Positions 32,982-43,831 of a stretch of 64,000 bases of DNA are shown here, in pieces. Made by a program: the position numbers and the translations under genes. How positions within the stretch are numbered: position 1 is the stretch's first letter; each line of letters opens with the position of its first letter. Source of the DNA: Gamsiella multidivaricata. Taxonomy: Eukaryota; Mortierellomycota; Mortierellomycetes; Mortierellales; Mortierellaceae. The stretch lies in NCBI RefSeq assembly GCF_025024155.1, contig NW_026251732.1, positions 124,001 through 188,000 of the forward strand, in the 5' to 3' direction. The notes under the pieces are model-generated. The model was not told the origin of the DNA. It did not search any database and saw nothing but the letters and a program-made list of their open reading frames with translations.

Positions 32982-34308
32982 CAGTCACCTAACAATTATA
33001 ATTGGCCAACTTTAATTTTCTAGCCATGAGCAAATAAATACATCTTTTCTTTCTTTTCTTCAACACGACTTTTCTTCTCCAAGCACAACCAACAGCAGCT
33101 TGAGTAACCACCATGCCAAAATAGCTATCCATGGAAGAAAAAGGCATTATCGTTGGAATGAGTCTAGCGGGGATGAGCCATACGGAAATTGCAGCGAAGC
33201 GCAACACACCCAGGCCCACGGTGACCAATGTTATTCACATCTACCATCAGAGAGGCATCGCTGCACACGCCCCAGGTTCTGGACGACCAAGAGCGCTCAG
33301 TGAGAGGGACATTAGGAGCACGATACGCAATACCAAGCGTGAAGGACCTGTCACTCTACAGGATATCACCAACATGGTACCCCATGAAGTGAGCGAAGGC
33401 ATCGTTCGGAGAGCGCTCCATTCAGCTGGTATTTTCAGTCGGGTAGCGCAAAGAAACCCTATCTCAGCGACGTCCACAAGGATAGGCGACTCGCATTTAT
33501 GCGGAGGTACAGCAAATGGACAACGGAGCAATGGTCGAGGGTAGTATGGACTGATGAGTCAACTTTCGAGGTTGGAGAGAATTTTCGCCAGATTCGAGTT
33601 TGGCGAACAGCGGAGGAAAAGTACGATGGCGATTGCCTCGCGCCCAATATAAAGAGCGGTAGGACCTCCCTCATGGTCTGGGTCGCATTTACAGTTACTA
33701 AGAAGTCCAGGCTGGTTGTTTTTGAGCGAGGACGTCGCGACAGACGGTGCTTCGTGGAGGATGTGTATGAGGGTGGATTGCTCAGGTTTATGACGGAGGT
33801 ACAGGGTGGAACCCTCATGGAAGATGATGCCGCAGCGTACAGCTGTGCGCTATCAAAGAATTGGCGCCAAGCACGCGGCTTTCGCAAGATAGAGGACTGG
33901 CCAGCCAACTCCCCAGATTTGAACCCCATCGAGCATGTCTGGTCCCTCCTTGGTACTGCCCTTAATCGACGACGAAGACAACCCTGGGACATTGCAACCC
34001 TGGTGATAGCTCTAATGGAGGAGTGGGATGCTTTACCACAAGAGCAGCTGGCAAGGCTGGTCGACACGGTGCCCCAGAGACTGGAATTCGTGAAAAAGTA
34101 CAGCGGTGGTAATGAAAGATATTGAGCGAGCCGTAACCCTCTCCTTCAGCATAAACCACCCTGATATTCACCAAAGATGTTCCCCAGAGCTCTTCGATAG
34201 ACGTGAAGAATTCCATAGCGACTGTATAACTCACTAGGCGTGTTATATATAGGTAATTTGAAAAAGAATGCGCAAAAAGCATGGCTAATTAATTTTGTTA
34301 GGTGACTG
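32982..34308 (+). mobile_element. Tc1/mariner transposon with one disrupting frameshift
   Basis: The ends match in inverted orientation: CAGTCACCTAACAA at 32982 and its complement ending at 34308, with looser similarity for the next ~15 bp. Length about 1.33 kb, typical for Tc1. The TA target is present at the left (32980-32981) but reads TT at the right, so the duplication has decayed. It carries a single transposase frame, broken once. Confidence 0.88.
33131..34125 (+). pseudogene. Tc1-type transposase, frameshifted
   Basis: N-terminal half: paired helix-turn-helix with MEEKGIIVGMSLAGMSHTEI and GSGRPRALSERD, spanning to about 33450. A one-base shift near 33450 then moves to the frame containing the DDE core: VVWTDESTF (first Asp), MEDDAAAYSC (second Asp) and SPDLNPIEHVWS (Glu), giving DD34E spacing. 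The two halves are otherwise colinear and no other stop interrupts them, so the loss is recent. The second motif carries Tyr in place of the usual His (DDAAAY). It ends at 34125. Confidence 0.9.
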
Positions 34309-36209
34309 TTCACTTGTTTCACTTGTCTTCATACATCCAGGCACAGCATGAAATCTGTTTATTTTTCGACCAATCGCTGGTGTTCAAATACAGCACAGCA
34401 CACAGTGGCGCAATCCTATTTTTTGGGGGCGTAAACCATTCCCAGCTTTGGGAAATAGACTGCTCAAGATTGCTCAGGAAAGTGTTTTATTTCATCTCCC
34501 TCATCAGCTACAATCCACAGAAATTAAGATAACGTGTTGAATATCTATCTCTTCCAAGCCTTCCTAGGGCTGCACAATCTTCTGTTAGTGGTTCCATGAA
34601 GGAGCCCGCTCGGGGAGGTATGTCGCGTCGCCGCCATTTGCTGTAAATGAGACGCGTTCCAATCGGCAGCGAGGAGGGGAGAGGTGGGAGGCGACTAAGG
34701 ACTGGAGCCAGGTTATATGTACAAAGGCTATAGAAGAGTTTCGAATAGAGGCGACTTGAAGGATTACAGATGAAGACGATAAGAGTTCCAGACGCAAAGC
34801 AGATTTCTGAAGAGATCTCTTGGGTCGAGGCCTCAAGGAAGAGTCTTGTTCCTTCGCAGAAATGGAAGAGAAAGGGTAAGTGCTATTTGCAAGAACGAGA
34901 GATGCGATGACACACTCGGGTTAGGAATCAGCTAGGTCAAAGGACTATACCCTGGCTTCTGCGCATATACCAACGACCATCAAGGGATACTGTTCTTACG
35001 ATGCGGGATGGTACGAGGATGGATGACAGGGCAATGGACCACAACATACAGGACCCTAGGACAACGAACCACAGCGCAGAAGGCCTCAGGATATAGTACA
35101 GGACTGAAAGTGCTGTCAGGCCTTCTCTTCTTCATTCTCTTTCTCTTTTTTTATTTTTATTTTTATTTTTATTTTTATTTTTATTTTTATTTTTATTTTT
35201 ATTTTTATTTTTATTTTTATTTTTATTTTTATTTTTATTTTTATTTTTATTTTTATTTTTATTTTTATTTTTATTTTTATTTTTTTATCTTTCGGTCTCG
35301 GCCCGGCGGGACCAGCCATGGGGTCGAGGTGCAGTGGCCTTGGAGCTGGCAGTAGCAACAATTAGGGTCATGTTGCATTCAGCAGGAGCAGTGGAAGAGC
35401 GTCTATGGGAAATCTATGATTCCATGAAGTATAGGAACGCGTAATCCACAAAAACCAAGCTAAAAGACAGAGGCGAACAAGACACCAGCACAGCCATCAA
35501 TAATGCCTCGGCAGATTCCACCAAAGGACCAGAACAGTCGTCGCCCTTTGTTAGTAATCGGAGATGATCGTACAACGGTGTCCCCGTCCTCACCAATAAA
35601 TTTATCCTAAGACTAATGGAGCGGACAAGCGCGGATCAAATTCTACTGCTTATATGGACTTTCGTGAAGACTTTCAACAACAAATTGCTCCAACCTGTTG
35701 TCTATCTCTTGTTTATTATCCACGGCTATAAGCGGAGGCAGCAAGTGATTTATAATAATTTGTTCTGTGGGTGATTTCGTGCATTTATTTCGTAGTTGCT
35801 CTCGCTTGACAAAGACAGCAGAAAAGGACGATCAGCCACACGTTCGACCTCCTGTTGCGGGGGCCAATAGCCAGAGGAGTACGATAGGGAACGTGGACTC
35901 AAGGGCCAAGAGAAGCCTATCAAGAATCATGGCGATAGCGTGACGCAGAATATGGCGAATGCCGCAGCGTTATGGCTGGAAAAACAAGAGTACCTCAAGG
36001 CCCTCGGTCACAAATACAAAGATAAATAAGCACCCCGCGGAGGGGTTGCAACAAAGAATATTGCTTGCAAGTAACTTATCTTGCCACTTCCCACTATCCG
36101 CCTTAGAATTTACGCAAAATGAATGATGGCAATTTATTCCTTCTGCACAGTTACATATCTACAGATGAACATCTTTCAGCCACTATAGTGGTCTTCCATA
36201 TCACGGACC
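34309..36209. other. Gene-poor region with a long simple repeat
   Basis: Apart from the TTTTTA array at 35145-35288 I see no coding signal. Frames at 34585-34836 and 35414-35596 are short and unsupported. A piece near 35930-36030 (GCGTGACGCAGAATATGG, then an open segment) has no recognisable match. Confidence 0.45.
35145..35288 (+). repeat. (TTTTTA)n hexanucleotide array
   Basis: Roughly 23 copies of a TTTTTA unit in a nearly perfect run. It yields artificial Phe-Tyr and Lys-Ile frames on the two strands. Such arrays are length-variable and make useful strain markers. Confidence 0.95.
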
Positions 36210-38108
36210 TCAATCCAACGCAGCATTAGAGGTACTGCTGTTCCCCCGCCTAGCCATTAAGGCCATCGGCGACTTCATCGGCAAAGTGACCGATCCCTTC
36301 ACAGCCGGGACCGGATGGTTCGGCATCAAATTGAAACTGTACCTCTGCAGTAAAATTCATCTCGTCGCCATGGCCTCTAAGAGCGCAAATGCTTGTCCCA
36401 GACCATAGACGCGGACCTGCATTGAACGAGATGAACTTGGACTGACTCTTACCCTTGTGCTTTCCGAATGGGGATCTGCTCTCTGGATCCGGGGTCAGCC
36501 ACCGCTCAGGACAAACAATTCGGCGTCAATACTCCACACAGCCTGGTTTTGGCCCTTATACCAGTTCGAGTAGCCAATGAATCCGCCCTTGTAGAAACGA
36601 GTGCCATCGGGAAGGCATCGTCAACGAGGACCTGCTTCACATTCTTGGGCACTAGATGATGTAAGCGCAGGGCCTCGTGTAGAACCGCTTTCAAGTAGGG
36701 CAGCTCATGCATGAGGACCTCATACTTGGTTGTGTCCTCTGACTCCCCAAGAATAGAGTCGATCTCCTGCAAAACATTATTCATGGCGCGTAGGTTGGCC
36801 ATGGGGCAGTAGAACTGCCATATGAGTTCTTGCGCTGTGGTATCGCGATCAGCCATAGAACACGGTTTATCTTAGAATAATGCGTTTTTTTGTTGTAATT
36901 CGTCGCAGTTATAAAGAAATGTTGCATATGCACCATAAAGTTAACAAAGACACCTCGCAGCTCGCGATCCGTAAGCATGATGTTATCCTCAGGTTTATAA
37001 CTAATTTAATAGTCTAAAAGACCACCCGAATATGCTTTTTTTTTCCTCAGGCATTTCGGCGCATCACTTCGAAACTGCCATAGCTGCATATCTATCCAGC
37101 GTATGGATACAATCCCAATGCTTCCTCGAATGGCCTGGAGTCAGTCAGTCCGTAATAGCCCAGAATGGATTCGATATTCTGGCGTCAGCGGCCGCTGTTA
37201 AAAAGTCATATGTATCTTTGAATCATTGGATTCTGCTTGGGACAGGGTCTTGAATTCGATTCTAAAGGTGAATTTGCCAAACACATCCAGAGTAAGCTTC
37301 AAAAACTGGGCTCGAAGATCCATGGGAATATTGGCATTGATATGTCGTTCGATGACATCGCAGAACGCATGCGCACTCGACTTGAAGGCGCCCTGGAAGA
37401 GACTGTGGTAGAGTTTAGTTGTGAAGATGTTTGAAGCCGTCTTACGGTGAAATCGCTAGTCTTCGCTGTTAGACACGGATATACCACGATTGAGGATATT
37501 TGTGGGGCCCAACGGAACAAGTCGCCCTTCACATAATTCCCCAAGTTAGCTGCAGTACATTTGTCAGGGAATAAGGATTAACCAGGATATACGTTAGTAG
37601 CCTTTATTTGCTCTGAAAAGAAACAATGGCTTTTATTCACTTTTAAGGATATGTTCCATGAACTCGGGGAGGTTGACGACGATCACACGACCAAGGACAG
37701 GCATAGTGATGAATCTATCTAAGCAATGACAACAAGAAATACACCACGTCCATTGAGAACTAGAACTCAAGGAATCGGCACCATAACAGTAATGTGCAAT
37801 GAATTTATCACATACATGACATCGCCATGTTCACGAAAGGTCTTATGAAGCATCGACAGTAGATCATCGCGACACTCGATAATAGCAGGAGGGCTGCCAA
37901 GGAGTGGGTAACCCGGCGCATTCTGCCCTTGAGCCTTGAGGTCAGGCCGGGCTCGGGTCAGAAAGGTTCGATTGGGATACTTTAGAATTGCAGCAGCTAG
38001 AAAGACCAAGGTCGCCAATATCATATACTCGAGTGGACTTCGTTTACGCTTTGTTATCTGTCTCTCTAGCAACCATTTTAGGCCTACAAACACAATTGTT
38101 TTGGGCAT
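36210..38108 (-). pseudogene. Cytochrome P450 pseudogene
   Basis: In reading order: an N-terminal membrane anchor and Pro-rich hinge (LEYMILATLVFLAAAIL, then NAPGYPLLGSPPAI; 38108-37767), a C-helix region reading SNSED then TAG where a Trp codon is expected, RFHRKTASNIFTTKLY (about 37470), LDVFGKFTFRIEFK (37260), an I-helix ADRDTTAQELIW (36850), a K-helix LPYLKAVLHEALRL (36690), and the PERF-like FVPERWL and heme-binding region FISFNAGPRL (about 36400), frameshifted so the Cys codon is lost. The ending SFNLMPNHPVPAVKG reads to a stop at 36210. A nonsense codon plus at least three shifts mean it cannot encode a working enzyme. The substrate class is unknown. Confidence 0.85.
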
Positions 38109-39540
38109 GATGGGGGATAAATCAAGACCTGAGAAACGGCTGTGGGGTGTGCGCGAACTTGGCCGCGTGCGTAGGGATGTGAAGTGAAGAGAAGTGGAGA
38201 AAGGGGCAAGTAGATGAAGAGAGTGCTTGGGAAAGCTGATGATGAGAGGGCACTCCTATTCTCATTAGTGAATCAGGAAAATTTGATTATATCGCCAATA
38301 CTTGTCAGAAGGGTTGGTGATCCTCGCATTCAGACCTTGATCGACAATATGCCTAGGCTATAGGCGCTTGGACTTACAGCGCGCGCCATTGAGGGAGGAG
38401 TAGCATGTGGGAGCTGGCGCACCAATTGTTGTGAGGTATACAGCTCTAGCTCCTCTCCCACCGTCATCCCCCAGGCGAAGGTGTGAAGACTTCAAGGACA
38501 GCGACAGCTTTTGCGTTCAGACAGCCCTAACATATTTTAATGTCCATGGCGGTTTCGTATGCATCAGTAGCGGTGTAAACAGCGGGTCGCTTGAGTGTGT
38601 TGCTGTTGGACTCTTGAGGGCTACCGCACAGTCGGGAGGATCTTCGGCACAGTCTAGTGCTATTGTCAACAAACAACATAAATAATGAGCCAGTATGTCT
38701 TGGGCCCATGAGTTGTACCTCTCCATGGATGAAGCTGAAAAGAAGAGGAAGTGCACAGGGACGCATGATTGGCGGTTGCTTCAGCGTTACGCGACAGAGG
38801 AGTGCAGCAAGACATGATATGCAGGATAAAACGCATACGCGACGCGTACATAACGAGCGCTGGACGTGTAAGTAACCTGATTTGGCCTGCCAAATATATC
38901 GCATAGGGTACGCGCCCTGCCTGTGGTATAGCCCATTCATGCGGCAAGCGCTATTCTACAAAACACTCTAAATGCAAATTATTTTTCCCACGGTTCAGAT
39001 CGATATTCGCACTGTGTCCCATCGATGACTTCAATGGCCGCCACTTCTGCACAGGCGGGTCCTTCCTTATCTTGACGAGCAGATTCAGAGGTGTGTCATA
39101 TATGGATGTATGAGGGTAGTCCGGATCCCAAGCATACTGGTTACATGTCCATCAGATAATCTCCTTCTTAGCAGTGTCACTTTACACCACTTACGCCAAT
39201 GGTTCACCATGTCCACCTTCTTACGACCTATTCTTTGCAACACCATTGGACCGGGAACCAGGAAAATGGCCAAAGGTCGAAGGAGAACGGACATGGGGGA
39301 CAGGGAACCGGAAAAAGAGAGATCGATGGCATAGCTTATCCATCCATCCTTCCCTTGGGTGGACTGCAGTGCAATGCATGGGAGGGAACGGCAAGGGATC
39401 GGTTTCCAATGGTTTATGTATAGTGGTGTGCGTACCTGAATTCTATTTCTTCTTTTCCCCATTCCCATTCCCATCCCTTCCTCCTCATCACTTGCCATCG
39501 CCCCCATCTCTCCTCTCCTCCCTCTCTCTCGTGTTGATGT
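38109..39540. other. Intergenic region upstream of an F-box/LRR gene
   Basis: No gene supported. It contains the putative promoter and a polypyrimidine leader (about 39450-39535) of the gene at 39541. Frames at 38407-38947 and 39085-39555 are short and conflicting. Confidence 0.5.
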
Positions 39541-41775
39541 ATGGATGACATGCACGCTGCTACCTCATTCCTTCGCTCATCCCTCCAAAACTCCGCTTTA
39601 CAGCAGACCTTTACTTCTCCAAATCAACCAGTCTCCTCTTCGTTTTACCCTACGCGCCCTGTCTCGGCTTCTTCAACCACCGCTACTGCCTTCAGCCATG
39701 GCCTCATAGGAGCTCCTCCAGAATCCATTTCCATCATGTCCTACAATGCCTTCTCCACGAAACCAATGACATCAATTGAAGCCCCTGAACTCTCCCACGG
39801 GTGCCGCGATACCACCTCCCAGCCGAGTCCGCTTTCTATTCCAGAAATCCTTCAAGGGATCTGTCGCTATCTCGATCGACAGGCGCTTGTCCATACCAGC
39901 CGAGTCTCGAAGCAGTTCTGGGCCTGTACTGAGCCTTTCCTCTGGACTACCATCCCCGAACATGCCTGGGAAAGCGACCACTTCCTTTCCAAATGGCACC
40001 AACAAGCATCAAGAATCATAACCCTGCGCTGCGGACCCCACGTCGATCTCGCCTGTGTGAGTCTATACTGTCGTAACCTGGTATCGCTGGACGTATCCAG
40101 GATAAAACACCCGATCATTGACACTGACGACATTGACGGTATTGATTCAATAACGAGCTCTATCAACCGTCGCTACAGTGGCAACAACAAATACGCCAGT
40201 CGTCATGCCAGCGGCCTGAATAACCACAGCAGTGCAGGGAAGCAGGCGATGCACGACGTATCTGAAGATTCCTACGAGTCATTTCTGCGCATGACAGAAG
40301 TTCTCATCCGAGTCCTCGAGAATAATAGTAATTTACGATGTTTACAATTAACACCACAAGGACGGTTCCCGCCTAGACTGATCCAGGCTCTGGCGAAATT
40401 GGACTATCTCGAAATCTTGTCCTTGAATGCTTGGCGCGACTTTCAAGAGTACTCACTGGAGCTGATCATGAATGCCTGTCCGAGACTCTCGCATCTGTCA
40501 CTCGGAGAGAATGATTTTACGAGGTTTACACTGGAAAACTTTCGTGTCCCGGACATGCCAAAGTCGGAACTAGCTTGCATCGACTCATCAAAGTTGTATG
40601 TTAAGCTAGAGCAATTCGACAACCCTATCAAAGGCCGGAATAGATCCTTTGATAATGAGCAGCAGGACTCCCTCGCCATTCACAGCAAACGGGCCGTACT
40701 TTATACCTCCACCTCGCCCTCCACGCAGGATATCGCTGTCCAGCTTACCTCACACAATGGATTACCCTTACATCAACAGCAGCATCAGCATCTATACCAC
40801 CACTCGATGGCGGGTTTATCACCAGTGATACCCCAGAGTCGGATCAAATCCCTATCCTTGCATCAGGCAGGACTGCGTCAAGAGTTTCTCGTCAACCTTA
40901 CTCGACAATGCCCAGAGCTCGAGCACCTGTCTTTACTCAACGGCTGGGGATTTTACCCATCATCCCAATTCGCCTCAATTCTCTCCCAGCTGTGTCCGCG
41001 TCTCTCCCGCCTCGAGTTCCGCGAACAGTCCCTAGATCTGCAGGACGAGTTTTTCATCTTGCTTTGCCATAACTTCCCTCAACTACAGTTGATCCATGCA
41101 GGCAAGACCGGATTCAGTCGCGGAGCCCTGGATGCGGTGCGGGTTCATTGCAGGTTCATCGTTAGTTTGAACCTGGATGGCGCTCGCGGTATTCCGAGCC
41201 TGGCAATGGATCGGATCATGCGATCCTGTGGCTCTTTGAAAGCTTTGAGCGCTCAGGGTGTAGTTTTGAACGGTCGCGACCTAAGTCATGGATCAAGGTG
41301 GGCGTGTCTCGGGCTCGAAGTGCTCGTTCTCGACATCGAAATATATTCCCTTGCCACAGAAGAGACGCCAGTAAGAACAACGGCAACAGAAGCAGCCAGA
41401 TCCACGCCGAGCGCTGACAGCGTGAAGAGCATTCGAGCGCGCGTATACGACCACCTGGCCGATTTAATCCGCCTAAAAACATTGGGTCTAGGAGGTGGAC
41501 ATCGTGTTGGGGGCAAAGAAGCAGGTCTAGATTTGACCTTGGAGAGTGGACTCGAGAGATTGACGTCCCTCCACTGTCTAGAACGATTGGACATACGCCG
41601 AATGGTGCGCACACAGAGCGAAGAGGATCTGGCATGGATGGTTCAGCATTGGCCTCAGTTTCGTTTTCTAGAGGCGAGTGCCAGTCGTGCATACCAAAGA
41701 GGAACCGACAAGACACATAGAGCGATAGAATGGCTATGCCAATCTAGGCCAGGGATGGACATCAAGCTGTATTAA
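39541..41775 (+). CDS. F-box/LRR protein, long single exon
   Basis: 744 aa. The first ATG at 39541 opens an N-terminal Ser/Thr/Pro-rich stretch (1-90). An F-box follows: PLSIPEILQGICRYLDRQAL, VSKQFWACTEPFLWTTI (about residues 97-140). After an Asn/Ser-rich linker come irregular leucine-rich repeats to the end: NNSNLRCLQLTPQGRF, LDYLEILSLNAW, CPRLSHLSLGENDF, CPELEHLSLLNGWGF, CPRLSRLEFREQSL, FPQLQLIHAGKTG, and a closing LAWMVQHWPQF. A likely SCF substrate adaptor. The final segment resembles that of the convergent neighbour, so the two may be paralogs. The 3' ends are only 88 bp apart. Confidence 0.88.
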   Translation: MDDMHAATSFLRSSLQNSALQQTFTSPNQPVSSSFYPTRPVSASSTTATAFSHGLIGAPPESISIMSYNAFSTKPMTSIEAPELSHGCRDTTSQPSPLSIPEILQGICRYLDRQALVHTSRVSKQFWACTEPFLWTTIPEHAWESDHFLSKWHQQASRIITLRCGPHVDLACVSLYCRNLVSLDVSRIKHPIIDTDDIDGIDSITSSINRRYSGNNKYASRHASGLNNHSSAGKQAMHDVSEDSYESFLRMTEVLIRVLENNSNLRCLQLTPQGRFPPRLIQALAKLDYLEILSLNAWRDFQEYSLELIMNACPRLSHLSLGENDFTRFTLENFRVPDMPKSELACIDSSKLYVKLEQFDNPIKGRNRSFDNEQQDSLAIHSKRAVLYTSTSPSTQDIAVQLTSHNGLPLHQQQHQHLYHHSMAGLSPVIPQSRIKSLSLHQAGLRQEFLVNLTRQCPELEHLSLLNGWGFYPSSQFASILSQLCPRLSRLEFREQSLDLQDEFFILLCHNFPQLQLIHAGKTGFSRGALDAVRVHCRFIVSLNLDGARGIPSLAMDRIMRSCGSLKALSAQGVVLNGRDLSHGSRWACLGLEVLVLDIEIYSLATEETPVRTTATEAARSTPSADSVKSIRARVYDHLADLIRLKTLGLGGGHRVGGKEAGLDLTLESGLERLTSLHCLERLDIRRMVRTQSEEDLAWMVQHWPQFRFLEASASRAYQRGTDKTHRAIEWLCQSRPGMDIKLY

Positions 41776-41863
41776 AATAACCAAACAATCATCTGGCGCA
41801 TATACACCCTCTGCCATTTATTCATCCCTTTGAGTTTTTTTTTAGTCCTCCAAAATGCTATAT

Positions 41864-43381
41864 CTACCAGACATAAACATTTTTGTTCCTGAGATGGACC
41901 GTACGCACGAGCTCCATATCCGCATTCGTGTCTAACAGGATCCCAAGTTTTTGTAGCCGCGGCCAGACCTTGACCATCCAGGCGACCTCCGCACTTCTGA
42001 CTGCATGGTTCAGTTTCTTGATCTCGAGTCTCTCGAGCCGTGTCAACGTTGCCAGGGATGACAGTCCCGTCAGAAGCGACATCTCCAGAATATTGACGCC
42101 CCTATCTTTCGATCCTGCGCCGAGCTGCAAGGACTGCAACTGTGTTAGCCGCGAAAGCTGCTGGTACAACTTGCCCCTGATCCGTTCGGGTTCTCCCACA
42201 GGATAATGGTTCCGTTTCGGAAGCAAGATCTCGAGATAGAGCGACTTGAGCATAGTACATGCCCATTCGTCCGCTGGCTCCATATCCCGTGGATTGAAAT
42301 CGACTCCGCGCGCATCTAAGTGAACCAAAGAAGGGCATTTGAGAAGAATCAAGAGAACCGACCGACTTCCGAGTGAGGTGCAAAGTCCGATATCGAGAAT
42401 CTGGAGCGTCGGTCCGCAATACTCGATTAGCACTTGCACATCGTCGTCCGTCAGCACCGAGCTCGTCGCCCTGAGCTCCTTGAGATGTGGAAGAACGTAA
42501 AACAGGGTCTTGTAAAAATCGTCGGTCGTCGACTGGTTCGTGAGATTGAGCCTCTGCAGCTTCGGACATCGCTCCGCCAGCGACGTGATAAATGTCGAAG
42601 ACAGCCGGATGCCGAAGCATCCCTGCATGCAAAGACTCTCGAGGTCAGGGCAGCGCGAAGCCAGGTTGAGGACTAGGTCTTCATGAAAAATAACCGCCCC
42701 ATCAAGAGTCAGCGACTGAATCTTGAGCCGAGTCTTCGGCGGTGCACCAGAACTCTCCTTCATGTTCTCGAGTCGAAATGGGTACAAAGAATTGTGACCA
42801 AGCGACAATGTCTCGATCTGTGGGCACGCTTCCAGAAGCCTCTCGAGCGCGTCCTGGTGAATCCCTTCCCAATGCTGCAGATACAACTCCCTCAGTTCCC
42901 TCATTCTCCCCACTTTCTCTGTCACCATTTGAAAAATACTCCTATCCAGCCGAATCCGCAAGCTCTGCAAACTCTCACAGTTATGCTCCAGCACCCGCTC
43001 CAAGACTGCGCTGCTTAGGAATCGCATTTGCTCAATATCCAGATGTGTGAGAAACCGGCACTCAGGGACCGACAGTACATCCAGCTTCGACTTGGCCCGA
43101 CAGGACAACCTCCGGATCAGCGACGCATTCTTGGCGAGGCCCTGGTACACTCCCTCAAGAACCCAGTCCTCTGCATCGATCCTGGCCCAGATCTGGGATT
43201 GACAATAGTGTGAAAGCGACAATGTTGGTGAAACAAGGGCACCCTGGAGAATCGCTGAAGGTGGCAGGTACTCAAACACGAGTCGCCACAGCTCCAGTGG
43301 CAAATCAAGATATGATGCCGTTCTTGTAGAAGCGGCATCGAGAGTCGCTGGCGGAAATGTTATCCTATGTTCTCCTCTCAT
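41864..43381 (-). CDS. F-box/LRR protein
   Basis: 505 aa in one exon. N-terminal F-box: LDLPLELWRLVFEYLPPSAI at residues 25-45, ending near IWARIDAEDW. Next come about twelve leucine-rich repeats: LIRRLSCRAKSKLDVLSV, FLTHLDIEQMRFL, CESLQSLRIRLDRS, CPQIETLSLGHNSLY, CPDLESLCMQGCFGI, CPKLQRLNLTNQS, LPHLKELRATSSVL, GPTLQILDIGLC, CPSLVHLDARGVDF. The C-terminal VAWMVKVWPRLQ matches the WMVQHWPQF of the gene on the other strand, hinting at a local duplication. The role is substrate binding in an SCF ubiquitin ligase by analogy only. Confidence 0.9.
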   Translation of the reverse strand: MRGEHRITFPPATLDAASTRTASYLDLPLELWRLVFEYLPPSAILQGALVSPTLSLSHYCQSQIWARIDAEDWVLEGVYQGLAKNASLIRRLSCRAKSKLDVLSVPECRFLTHLDIEQMRFLSSAVLERVLEHNCESLQSLRIRLDRSIFQMVTEKVGRMRELRELYLQHWEGIHQDALERLLEACPQIETLSLGHNSLYPFRLENMKESSGAPPKTRLKIQSLTLDGAVIFHEDLVLNLASRCPDLESLCMQGCFGIRLSSTFITSLAERCPKLQRLNLTNQSTTDDFYKTLFYVLPHLKELRATSSVLTDDDVQVLIEYCGPTLQILDIGLCTSLGSRSVLLILLKCPSLVHLDARGVDFNPRDMEPADEWACTMLKSLYLEILLPKRNHYPVGEPERIRGKLYQQLSRLTQLQSLQLGAGSKDRGVNILEMSLLTGLSSLATLTRLERLEIKKLNHAVRSAEVAWMVKVWPRLQKLGILLDTNADMELVRTVHLRNKNVYVW

Positions 43382-43831
43382 CGCCTCTTCCGAAAGTGAT
43401 CGCGGCTGAGGAATGAACGAAGAGTGATCTCACTTCGTTGGCTTCATGAGTCTTTGCCCTGTTTTGTCAGCAGCGGTCACACAAAGTTCAAAGTCTCTGA
43501 AAAGAGCCCGTTGGGCGTTATTATTATCAACCCCATCCTAACCCTTTGTGGAAGCTCGTTGGGTTCGTTCCAATCGACCCCCTCCACCCCGCCCAGACTC
43601 ACAACCTCATCCTGGTGTGTCACTGTGCAAATGCTAGGGACAAAGAGTAGCTTGTCGCGTTCGCTCCAATCAACCTTTTGGACGTCCTCCATATCGTTCG
43701 CGGTTCTCGCATCATTGTATTGTAGCGCAGTGTTTCTTTGCGTCTTGACACTTTGGGCCAAGTCATATGATATACCATTTATTTGTTAGGAAAGCAATCT
43801 ATGAGTGCCGCATCCACCCTGGGTGGCCGCC
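43382..43831. other. Promoter region of the F-box/LRR gene and helicase 3' end
   Basis: The 450 bp between the start codon at 43381 and the stop at 43832 include the leader of the former. A 121-codon frame on the plus strand (43424-43789) has no domain support. Confidence 0.45.

Noticed and set aside
35008..35361. Open frames on both strands of 81-115 codons
   Set aside because: They are products of the TTTTTA repeat (Phe-Tyr and Lys-Ile runs), not genes.
39085..39555. 156-codon minus-strand frame upstream of the F-box gene
   Set aside because: It is antisense to a CT-rich leader and overlaps the start of the strong plus-strand gene.
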